The translations under genes and the position numbers were made by a program. Of a stretch of 24,437 nucleotides of DNA, positions 1-8,162 are shown one piece after another. The notes below the pieces were generated by a model. That model saw nothing but the letters and a program-made list of their open reading frames with translations, was not told the origin of the DNA and did no database searches. The stretch is from Nemertoderma westbladi (lineage: Eukaryota; Xenacoelomorpha; Nemertodermatida; Nemertodermatidae), in the NCBI GenBank assembly GCA_032718475.1, contig JAUCBJ010008065.1, positions 1-24,437 of the forward strand. The letters are read 5' to 3'. The stretch's first letter is position 1; each line of letters opens with the position of its first letter.

Positions 1-762
1 GCGATATTTCCATCAACAAATATTTACAATTAATAACTGACGGTAAAATAACAGTACAAACAATATGATTAATGAATTAGTGAGTGATTTAAGTCAGGAT
101 TGATGAGGTAACAGTTTATACTTTCGATAATTCAAGCAGTTTACGGTACAGCAGTATTGGTTACAAAATGCCGGTGTTTCTGGCTTAGACAGCAATAACA
201 ACAAAAGTAACAACTCTCTCTCTCAGTAAGACAGAACACTCTCCTTATGATCGGCAGGAAAGCTACACGTCGACAGGAAAAACCGCCCTGATTGGCCCAA
301 GCCAAACAAAGAACCACGCGGCCAATGGCTGTTTCCATGTCAACAACCAGCTGCTAGATGTCGTAATATGAATCATCACGGCTAAGCTGTGAAAGGTGGT
401 TTGTGCATTACAAGTTTTTGTCTTACCATGTCCGCTAAAACACGTATATAGCAGAATGATTTTTATGTCCGTTAAAACACCTGTAAAGGTACCTTGCGGG
501 CGAGGGGAATATATATACAGTTAGAAAACCTTTTTTAGAGTATTCCAGCGCCGGGGGGGGAACTGGCCAGCAAAGGCAAACGTATCAGTTATCCCACAAA
601 AGCTTTTACAGCCTATTCGTCTTAAATTTTGTATAACATATAGTACGTATAGGCCTACTGTAGTATTACATACTATTACAGGAATACGTCGCCTAAAACC
701 AACCTACTGCCTTCGTCCTTAACATCGGGACTTTTGTATGCCGTTGCTTTTTGAGATGCAAA
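1..762. other. Left flank, no recognised gene
   Basis: AT-rich DNA without a convincing coding region; the 65-codon open frame on the minus strand at 141-338 has no recognisable motif and is taken as chance. A short direct repeat is visible: GTCCGCTAAAACAC near 430 and GTCCGTTAAAACAC near 467. A G-homopolymer lies near 553-562. Nothing else can be supported. Confidence 0.6.
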
Positions 763-1777
763 ACTAATTATATTATTTATATTATTATTAAATAATTTAT
801 ATTATTTCTTTATATTATTATTAGTAATTTATATTATTACTTTATATTATTATTAAGTAATTTATATTATTACTTTATATTATTATTAAGTAATTTATAT
901 TATTACTTTATATTATTATTAAGTAATTTATATTATTACTTTATATTATTATTAAGTAATTTATATTATTACTTTATATTATTATGAAGTAATTTATATT
1001 ATTACTTTATATTATTATTAAGTAATTTATATTAATACTTTATATTATTATTAAGTAATTTATATTATTACTTTATATATATTATTATTAAGTAATTTAT
1101 ATTATTACTTTATATTATTATTAAGTAATTTATATTATTAGTTTATATTATTATTAAGTAATTTATATTATTACTTGATATTATTATTAAGTAATTTATA
1201 TTATTGCTTGATATTATTATTAAGTAATTTATATTATTACTTTATATTATTATTAAGTAATTTATATTATTATTAAGTAATTTATATTATTACTTTATAT
1301 TATTATTAAGTAATTGATATTATTACTTTATATTATTATTAAGTAATTTATAGTATTACTTGATATTATTATTAAGTAATTTATATTATGACTTGATATT
1401 ATTATTAAGTAATTTATATTATTACTTGATATTATTATTAAGTAATTTATATTATTACTTTATATTATTATTAAGTAATTGATATTATTACTTTATATTA
1501 TTATTAAGTAATTTATAGTATTACTTCATATTATTATTAAGTAATTTATATTATGACTTGATATTATTATTAAGTAATTTATATTATTACTTGATATTAT
1601 TGTAATTTATATTATTACTTTATATTATTATTAAGTAATTTATATTATTATTATTAAGTAAGTTATATTATTACTTTATATTATTATTAAGTAATTTATA
1701 TTATTACTTTATATTATTATTAAGTAATTTATATTATTACTTTATATTATTATTAAGTAATTTATATTATTGCTTAA
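763..1777. repeat. AT-rich tandem array, 33-bp unit, about 30 copies
   Basis: A nearly pure A/T tandem repeat with a 33-bp period. Each unit alternates TATTATTATTAAGTAA with TTTATATTATTACTT. Copies differ by point changes (for example TTACTT to TTACTTG, TTGCTTG or TTAGTTT) and by a few short deletions, as near 1255-1270 and 1600-1610. Within each unit AAGTAAT and ATTACTT are reverse complements about 7 bp apart, so every unit can form a small hairpin. The array ends abruptly near 1777 against retrotransposon-derived sequence. It may be an ordinary AT minisatellite or scaffold-attachment-like DNA; no function can be read from it. Confidence 0.93.
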
Positions 1778-1792
1778 ACTCTGGATAGGGTT

Positions 1793-1860
1793 CTCACAAC
1801 GAAAGCAATTTCTGCGAAGTTGAGATCGTTCAAATGTCAAGCTTTGGGGGACCAATGAGA
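1793..1860 (-). mobile_element. Short second copy of LINE reverse-transcriptase remnant
   Basis: This stretch aligns by eye with 2111-2190: both contain CGAAAGCAAT, a TGC-rich stretch, CAAGCTT followed by a G-run, and CCAATGAGA in the same order, with substitutions and small gaps. It is therefore a diverged duplicate of part of the neighbouring LINE remnant in the same orientation. It has no intact reading frame. It lies directly between the AT-rich array and the larger remnant. Confidence 0.7.
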
Positions 1861-1872
1861 TCTCTTACTGTA

Positions 1873-1890
1873 TACTACTACTACTAGGAT
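1873..1890. repeat. Short (TAC)n / (AGT)n microsatellite
   Basis: A run of ACTACTACTACTA on the plus strand reads as (AGT)n on the minus strand. It lies just beyond the 3' end of the minus-strand LINE remnant. Non-LTR elements often end in a simple-repeat tail, so this could be the original 3' tail; that reading is inference. Confidence 0.55.
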
Positions 1891-1916
1891 CGGAATGCTG
1901 CATTGCAGCTGCATTT

Positions 1917-2418
1917 TTAAGAATGCTGTGCCGGCTTATAGACTAAATTGCACCGCCACAACTCCCTATCACCCATGACATTTGCTAGATCATCCGCATC
2001 TTCAAGGCCAGTGTCCTTTAAGATGCGTCTCAAGAAAGTCATGGGCTGTCCACCATGCTTATTCACTCCATGAGGCTGCCAAAGTACAAGATTATGCACT
2101 GGCTGGTCGGTCCTCACGGCGAAAGCAATGTCCTGCAAAGCGGAGGCGATTTTGTTCTAGTGCCAAGCTTGGGGGAACCAATGAGACACCTCCAATGTTA
2201 TATAGTGTCTGGTTGGAGATGTGTGCATTGTACTTGACACAATGAACCCGGCGTAGCATTCTTGTGAATGTGCCATCCAGATATTTGGTGTCCTCAGCAG
2301 TTAGAGCCCAGCATGGACTCCCATAGAGGAGTACTGGAACTACTGCTGCTCTAAATAATCGGACCTTAAGTTTCCGATTAATTCTCGGTGACTTCCAAAT
2401 CCTGGAAAGCCTATTCAA
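1917..2418 (-). mobile_element. Decayed LINE (non-LTR) reverse transcriptase C-terminus
   Basis: Minus-strand frames at 2418-2092 and 2138-1917 together give the C-terminal end of a LINE-type reverse transcriptase. Visible marks are RIWKSPRINRKLKVRLF, VVPVLLYGSPCW (the usual LLYGSETW block), LDGTFTRMLRRV and, in the second frame, VLWQPHGVNKHGGQP, DTGLEDADDL and DRELWR. This order is typical of the region after the polymerase core in animal non-LTR elements that also carry an endonuclease. One frameshift near 2100-2138 separates the halves. The catalytic polymerase and endonuclease domains are absent, so this is a 5'-truncated dead copy. Its clade (RTE- or CR1-like) cannot be settled by eye. 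Confidence 0.85.
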
Positions 2419-3231
2419 GGCTGCCCATGCCTTTCCCTTAAGATTACATAATATTCTACTGTACTTTCAAAATTTTGCAAATAATCTGCTTCTTTATAAG
2501 AGGGCGATATAAAGGTGCCGATTAAAATACGTTTAGTTTTAGGAAATAAAAGTTCCGTCAGTAAAAATTCGTCTCAAAGTCTCAAAATCGTCCCACTATT
2601 AAACAGATGGGGGGACTTTCAAAGCAACCCCCCCCCCCCACACCCTCTGTCTCGTAAAAATACAGCTATTGCTGAGAAATCATTGAACTAGATTGTGAGG
2701 CGAGCCACGCAGACAGGGCGAACCTTAGCGCACAATTATAATTAGTAAATGGCAAAATTTCATGTCCGTCTGTCCGTATGTCTGTCCGTCCGTCCGTCTA
2801 TAATGAAAAATTCATTCGTAAATAACTTTTGAAGATTTTAACCCTTTTCAACAAAATTTTGTATAGTTCCAATATTTTTGAAAGTTACGGACTAATACCT
2901 CTCGAACTTTTGACTCCAGATGAAATCGAATTTGTTTCTAACTTTCTCAAGGTGTTTCACAAGTGTAACACAAGTGTTTCTTGTGGAGAATAAATTACTG
3001 CAGTACTGACTGTATAGCAATGCATTAATTAAATACTCAGTAGACCATTGAATTGCAATTTCAGAATTTACTTCTGTCAGTCTGTTGTCTGTACCAAGTC
3101 CTTGGTCTGTACTTACCATCAGTACCATTGAAAAAAGAAATTCCGTACTGCCAAACCTGCAGACTGCAGTACAGCTGTACAGTGTACAGCAGTAGGCCTA
3201 ATTAAGTAATTGTATTGCATGTCGCTGAATC
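2419..3231. other. Intergenic DNA upstream of RRP9
   Basis: No gene is recognised. The stretch contains a C-homopolymer near 2630-2640, a CCGT-type tetranucleotide tract (2763-2799) and AT-rich sequence. It must contain the promoter and 5' UTR of the RRP9 gene, but there is no clear TATA box at a plausible distance from the start codon. The open frame on the minus strand at 2892-3128 has no known motif and is probably chance. Confidence 0.55.
2763..2799. repeat. Degenerate (CCGT)n microsatellite
   Basis: Tandem tetranucleotides of the CCGT/CTGT/CCGTATGT type in an otherwise AT-rich intergenic region. The flanking AT-rich sequence after it (from about 2800) may belong to a dispersed element, but no terminal repeats were found. 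Confidence 0.8.
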
Positions 3232-3326
3232 ATGCCGTTCTTTTTGCCTGGAAAAAGAAAATCTACAAAATCCGGTGTTCAACGGAAAAAGGTAAAATCC
3301 CACCAACGAGCCGAAGCCGGTGGTAA
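3219..3326 (+). promoter_or_regulatory. Possible overlapping upstream ORF before RRP9
   Basis: An ATG at 3219, 13 bp upstream of the RRP9 start, opens a frame of 35 codons that overlaps the start of RRP9 in another frame and stops at a TAA at 3324-3326. Its context is weak (T at -3, T at +4), so ribosomes would often skip it. It matters only if the transcript starts upstream of 3219, which the sequence does not show. Confidence 0.3.
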
Positions 3327-4818
3327 ATCGAAACCGAAACGATCTGAGGAAATCAGCAGTGATTCCGATTCCTCGCTCGGTCACCATAGCGATAATAATG
3401 CTTTAAATACCAATAGCTTGGTAAGCGTTCAAGAAACTGCGGACGAAAAAAAATTACGTTTAACAAAACAATATATATCGGAATTAGAAGAGCACGAAAA
3501 AAACGACGACAGATTGAATGTTGTAGATCGTTTAGAATCGGAGGCCCTTGAAATCAGCGGAAAGCTTTTTACCCCACGCGCCCACTTTTTCACGGACCGT
3601 CTATCCGCTTTAATTCCCGAGAAACTTTCGCGGTACCACGGCCTTTCTGTAACTTGTATAGCTTTGACGCGGGAGCGGGACCACGTATACAGCGGGGCGA
3701 AGGACGGCTCCGTGGCGAAGTGGTGCGCGACAACTGGGAAGAGAGTGTGCTCGGTGCCAGGGTTGAGGAAAGTTAAGGAGGGGAAAACCGAGGGAAGTAA
3801 GGAGGGGAGAACTGGGGTAGGGAAGGAAAGCAAAACAGGGGGAAGTAAGGGGGGAAAACCCGGGGAACAGTCGGCTGGACATTCATCCGACGTCCTCGCC
3901 ATCGCAATTTCTTCCGATAATGAGTTCCTCTGTACCGCCGGACGGGACCGATGCATCCAGGTGTGGGACCCCCTGACTCTGTCCCCCCTCCGTCGGCTAA
4001 CCGGCCACCGCGGACCGGTGACGGGACTCTGCTTCCGGTTGGGGCACCACCAGCTGTACAGCGCGGCGGCGGACCGCTCCGTGAAGGTGTGGAATCTCGA
4101 CGAGTTCGCCTACGTAGAGACGTTGTTCGGACACGAGGACGCCATCGCCGGCATCGATTGCCTCGCCCGGGAGCGCGTCGCAACCGTCGGGACGCGGGAC
4201 AAATCGCTGCGCGTCTGGAAGATACCGGAGGAGTCCCAGTTGGTGTTCGAAACGCCGTCGGGGTGCGGAATCGACGCAGTGGAGTCGGTGAGATTGCTCG
4301 ACGAGGAGAATGTGCTCACCGGAGGGGATAACGGCTCCATCTGTCTGTGGTGGGTGCGGAAGAAACGGCCGTCGTGCGTGGTGCGGCGCGCCCATGGGCC
4401 AGGTGGCGCGGCAGTCTGCCCTGGTGTCGCGGCAGTCTGCTCTGGTGGCGCGGCAGCCGACCCTTCAGCGACGCCACCATCCCCCACCTTCACCTTCCCG
4501 GTTATCAGTCTCGCCACCGTCACCAACTCCGATGTTTTCGCCAGCGGATCCCGTGACGGCTCGGTCCGTATCTGGAAGGTTTTACAACGACGCACTATAT
4601 CCCCGATCGGGGCCGTGACCCTGGACGGGTTCGTTAACGGTTTGTGTATCAGCAACGACGCCACCCGTTTATGGGCCGCCGTTGGGCAGGAACACAGACT
4701 GGGTAGGTGGTGGAGGAACGCTACAGCTCGCAACTGCGTTTATCTTATTCGTTTAGACGACTCCTGGGATGAAATAACCAACAATAATATTCCACGAAAT
4801 ATATCTCAGTTATTATAG
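3232..4818 (+). CDS. RRP9: U3 snoRNP WD40 protein RRP9 (U3-55K)
   Basis: RRP9 is the nucleolar WD40 protein that binds the U3 snoRNA box B/C region in the U3 snoRNP and acts in early 18S rRNA processing. The 528-residue product has the family layout. There is a basic N-terminus with a nuclear-localisation-like stretch (residues 7-24), an acidic EEISSDSDSS block (39-48) and the family block ETADEKKLRLTKQY (68-81). A seven-bladed WD40 propeller follows, with GH...VW or LW units near 136-164, 217-245, 259-287, 300-329, 345-373, 425-448 and 464-494. Strong family marks are DRSVKVWN, YVETLFGH, VWKIPEESQLVF and VGQEHRLGRWWR (484-495). Human RRP9 is about 475 residues. The extra length lies mainly in two repeat insertions, a Gly/Lys-rich one (about 179-214) and an Ala-rich one (391-411). 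The gene is intronless here. The start has A at -3 and is the first ATG in frame. Confidence 0.96.
   Translation: MPFFLPGKRKSTKSGVQRKKVKSHQRAEAGGKSKPKRSEEISSDSDSSLGHHSDNNALNTNSLVSVQETADEKKLRLTKQYISELEEHEKNDDRLNVVDRLESEALEISGKLFTPRAHFFTDRLSALIPEKLSRYHGLSVTCIALTRERDHVYSGAKDGSVAKWCATTGKRVCSVPGLRKVKEGKTEGSKEGRTGVGKESKTGGSKGGKPGEQSAGHSSDVLAIAISSDNEFLCTAGRDRCIQVWDPLTLSPLRRLTGHRGPVTGLCFRLGHHQLYSAAADRSVKVWNLDEFAYVETLFGHEDAIAGIDCLARERVATVGTRDKSLRVWKIPEESQLVFETPSGCGIDAVESVRLLDEENVLTGGDNGSICLWWVRKKRPSCVVRRAHGPGGAAVCPGVAAVCSGGAAADPSATPPSPTFTFPVISLATVTNSDVFASGSRDGSVRIWKVLQRRTISPIGAVTLDGFVNGLCISNDATRLWAAVGQEHRLGRWWRNATARNCVYLIRLDDSWDEITNNNIPRNISQLL
3765..3872 (+). repeat. Purine/G-rich coding expansion in RRP9
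   Basis: About 100 bp of almost pure purine on the coding strand, with repeated GGGAAGTAAGG-type segments and many runs of four to six G. It encodes a degenerate EGKTEGSKEGRTG-like Gly/Lys/Ser repeat at about residues 179-214. The insert lies in the loop between the first two WD blades, where human RRP9 has only a short basic loop. The spacing of G-runs would allow a G-quadruplex on the plus strand. Confidence 0.75.
4402..4464 (+). repeat. 21-bp coding minisatellite, three copies, in RRP9
   Basis: Three tandem 21-bp units, each beginning GGTG(G/T)CGCGGCAG, encode GGAAVCP, GVAAVCS and GGAAADP (residues 391-411). They are in frame and lie in a loop between the fifth and sixth WD blades. The unit length is a multiple of three, so the expansion keeps the frame. 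Confidence 0.88.
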
Positions 4819-5985
4819 AGTAACGAACGGTAGATTATTATGTTACCATTGGTTTAGAAGGCCGCGGTATGATTTATTCACCGACGACGCAATATTATTG
4901 TTTCACAATAATGTAGCATTTATTTAATTATTATGTATTTGTAACGAATCAATGATTGTCAATGAATGCATACCTATTTTTGTATTTTAAAAACTCTTTA
5001 TCAATAAAGTGGAGTGGTAGACAAGCATTACCTATATTATATTGTTAAAAACATTGGAGGTGTATGGAAAAGTATTCTGTTTATTTTGTTTGCTTACCTA
5101 CTCATACAACAACCAGGTTTAGCTAACATTGACCTACCGATATCATAACATTTCGATTGGTACAATGATCATTATATGACGGTTTTAGTTGTAAGCATTA
5201 TAAAATAAATGGCATAATCTGCCCGAAATATGTTGCAATTCCGGAAGACCAGTAACAAAGCCGCCAGGTCCTCGGCCTCTGGGCAGTTACTCTTTCCAAA
5301 TTTGGCGATATGCTGAGAGAGTTTTGTTCAAGAACGGAGGTTGTCATACTGATCCTCGTCCATAACATTTACCGCTTGCTCTAAGCGGAAGGATTGCAGG
5401 GTAGAGCCTGATTTTGGCAATAGAATGCCACAATAATCCTAACGTTATCAATTAGAAAACCCTCACTCCAATGCTGAGGATTTCGAGGGCGTTTTTCCTC
5501 TTGGTGTTGTTTGGTTTACCGTATCTCTGCAATACGTAACGCATCTAGTTTTAGGGTCTCTACAATGTTATCAGTTATTTGTCAACTTTAATTAGGATCC
5601 CGATCCATACTGTGTTTTGCAGTCGCGTTAGAGACTATTCCTTTTGTATTGATATTTCAAGCTCTGAGGGCTTAACGCTTTGCAAATCAATATTTTAGCA
5701 TAAAAAATCATTCAATCTTCATATGGGCTGAAAGCACGTAATTGCCAGATTTGTAACAGCAAACCCCATTAAGTCTATCTTCTCAAAAATGATTTTGGCG
5801 ATAGGATTTTCAGATAGGGGGGACTCCTGTCTTGACATAGTCAATCTTGTACCCTCTCCAGGGAAAAATCAACGAAATTACACACAGAAATTAAACTGTA
5901 ACATGCACTATTGTCTCTCGTTGATTGTTTGGTTAAAATTACTTGTCACTGTAACCTTGACCTTTCTAAATGATGCTAATGTATA
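4819..5985. other. RRP9 3' UTR and intergenic DNA
   Basis: The first about 190 bp is the likely RRP9 3' UTR. It contains a perfect 8-bp stem with a 3-nt loop at 4894-4912 (ATTATTGT and its complement) and ends near the AATAAA signal. From about 5030 on no gene is recognised. A slightly GC-richer patch at about 5221-5400 has no open frame of note and may be an old repeat. The 65-codon open frame at 5789-5986 has no recognisable motif. Confidence 0.5.
5003..5008 (+). terminator. Poly(A) signal of RRP9
   Basis: A canonical AATAAA lies 185 bp after the RRP9 stop codon. G- and T-rich stretches follow at about 5010-5020 and 5055-5095, the usual downstream element composition. This is the likely cleavage and polyadenylation signal. 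Confidence 0.8.
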
Positions 5986-6066
5986 ATTTATGAAGTGTAT
6001 ATGTTATATGGAAAGCATTTATTGCTGGGGAAAACCCTTTTTCCATAATATCTACACTTCATAAAT
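5986..6066. repeat. 81-nt hairpin, 28-bp imperfect stem
   Basis: The left arm starts ATTTATGAAGTGTA at 5986 and the right arm ends TACACTTCATAAAT at 6066. The first 14 bp pair perfectly, and pairing continues inward through a few mismatches and a 2-nt bulge to GGAAA and TTTCC. The loop is about 20-25 nt. Length and shape resemble a microRNA precursor, but a tiny inverted-repeat transposon relic is at least as likely. No strand or expression can be assigned. Confidence 0.7.
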
Positions 6067-6596
6067 GGCAGACCCCCCAAGCTGTAGCATGTCGACAATT
6101 TGGATTAATGGTTAATTAACATTTGCAATTCGCCGAGACGAGATGAGAAATTAATTCGCGAGGTGGGAGTTGCGTTCAGTTTCTCACCATGTCCCAAATT
6201 TTTTGCGTGTAGAATTACACATTGCTTATGAGTGGCACATCCAGCATTGTGTGTCCAAATAACTGGTATGTGCAATCCAGGTATCTGGTATCCTATGAAC
6301 TGTGACAGCCACAGGGCAGCAGCGAGCAGTGCTGTTGCGCGGCGAAGTCGCACCGTTAAGGAGCTACTCAACCGTGGTGATTCCCAGATCCTGGGTTGCT
6401 GGTTAATCCTGGGCCAGATTAAGCAGTAGGCTAGAGCCCTGGGACATGGTAAAGAATTTGGAGGGAGTTTGTGATGAAGATGCTTAATAATTATCTACTG
6501 AGCCCCTAAGCGCACATGAAATCCGCGTTTTTTTATTATTAGCAGACATGTCCGCTAACGCAATATTATATTGATTATTTGTCAAACTCCAACACA
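6067..6596. other. Intergenic DNA between hairpin and long inverted repeat
   Basis: No gene is recognised. The middle part carries a faint LINE-like remnant on the minus strand. The open frames here on both strands (6105-6371 minus, 6232-6429 plus) are not taken as genes. Confidence 0.55.
6209..6430 (-). mobile_element. Faint third LINE remnant
   Basis: By eye this stretch aligns with 2240-2410. ATGTGCAATCCAGGTATCTG here matches ATGTGCCATCCAGATATTTG there, and GATTCCCAGATCCTGGG matches GACTTCCAAATCCTGGA, in the same order and with similar spacing. The minus-strand reading still contains LTVRLRRA, parallel to LKVRLFRA in the better copy. It is more decayed and has no intact domain. The call rests on pairwise similarity inside the window only. 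Confidence 0.55.
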
Positions 6597-7566
6597 GTGA
6601 ACCCTTCCACTCTGGGGTCATAAATGCCGAATAGTGCATGGCATCTGATTAGGCTCAAAATCCAATATTTCACGCTTCAATATCAGTATGATATTCTTCA
6701 ATATCAATATTGCGAGTAATATCAATAATATTACATCATCGTGCAATATTATTACACCTTAATTCAATATATATTGAATATTCAATAATTAACAAAAATT
6801 CAATCAATATTGTGCAAATATTGATTCAATATACAAACATATTGAATTAATATTCTCAAATATTGAATCAATATTCGCACATATTGAATCAATATTTGCA
6901 CATATTGCATCAGTATGTTGACATGCTGGCAACATATTGAATCAATATGTTAACATTCTGGCAACATATTTAATCAATATGTTGGTAACATATTGAATCA
7001 ATATGTTGGTAACATATTGAATCAATATTTTGGTAACATATTAAAACAATATGTTGGCAACATATTTAATCAATATGTTGGTAAACATATTGTTTTATTA
7101 TGTTTCCAGCATTTTAACATATTGATTCAATATGTTGCCAGCATGTTAACATATTGATTCAATATGTTGCCAGCATTTTAACATATTGATTCAATATGTT
7201 GCCAGCATGTTAACATATTGATTCAATATGTTGCCAGCATGTCAACATACTGATGCAATATGTGCAAATATTGATTCAATATGTGCGAATATTGATTCAA
7301 TATTTGAGAATATTAATTCAATATGTTTGTATATTGAATCAATATTTGCACAATATTGATTGAATTTCTGTTAATTATTGAATATTCAATATATATTGAA
7401 TTAAGGTGTAATAATATTGCACGATGATGTAATATTATTGATATTACTCGCAATATTGATATTGAAGAATATCATACTGATATTGTAGCGTGAAATATTG
7501 GATTTTGAGTCTAATCAGATGCCATACACTATTCGGCATTTATGACCCCAGAGTGGAAGGGTTCAC
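6597..7566. repeat. Long inverted repeat (foldback or MITE-like) of about 970 bp
   Basis: The two ends are reverse complements, from GTGAACCCTTCCACTCTGGG at 6597 to the matching end at 7566. The outer arms (about 6597-6950 and 7213-7566) align without gaps about a common centre near 7081. I see only a handful of mismatches, for example near 6635, 6653, 6693 and 6803. The inner 250-300 bp and much of the arms consist of repeated small palindromes of the type CATATTGAATCAATATG. On the right of centre these come in 32-bp units separated by GCCAGCATGTT-like spacers, on the left in roughly 24-bp units. There is no coding region. No convincing target-site duplication was found, so the element class is open: MITE, foldback element, or locally expanded palindrome. 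Confidence 0.93.
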
Positions 7567-8162
7567 GTGGAAGATCATCCATGGTAGTGAACAAGCATTC
7601 TTCCTTGGCTTAACGAGCCTAAAAAATTCTCCCATTCAATTTATGACCCATGTTTAATGTTTATTTAGTAAATAGTTATTTTATCACAAATCCCCTGTCG
7701 AAAGTTCTTCTAATGTCATATGTACAATTCTTACAAATTATTTGGTATCACAATAATTTTAAATATTTATCTTACTTGGCGGCACTTGCTTACTAACTAT
7801 GCTAATTATTGGTATACCCATGGTACACCTCACTCACAGATACAGTACATACATTTGGCATTTCATACATCTTTCAGCATCACACAAATTTGGTATATTT
7901 GTTAATACCTTTGTGATCTGCGTGTTAAAGTTTCTATCTACAGTATCAAAGGTTTCTGACGCACTAAAGTCCTCGGTGTTATTAATGCAGATGGCGGGAA
8001 ATTCAAATTTTATATTAACAAAATCTGAATAATAATATGATTTCGCTGATTCTACCCTACCATACAACAAACCGTACGCGTTAAGCCCGAACGTACCGCC
8101 TGACCGTACAATCCACTCTCCAATTAATAACCATATATCTGTTAGTACATACAAACTGAACT
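7567..8162. other. Region upstream of SNAPC2-like gene
   Basis: AT-rich DNA without a recognised gene. It must hold the promoter and 5' UTR of the gene starting at 8163, unless an unseen upstream exon exists. No clear TATA box or known element stands out. The open frames at 7720-8032 (plus) and 7834-8154 (minus) show no family motif. Confidence 0.5.

Noticed and set aside
3429-4733. Several open frames of 90-207 codons opposite and across RRP9
   Set aside because: These are shadows of the GC-rich RRP9 coding sequence, Arg/Pro/Ser-rich and without domains.
7834-8154. 106-codon open frame on the minus strand upstream of SNAPC2-like gene
   Set aside because: It has no recognisable family motif and lies in AT-rich DNA with low information content. 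It is probably chance.
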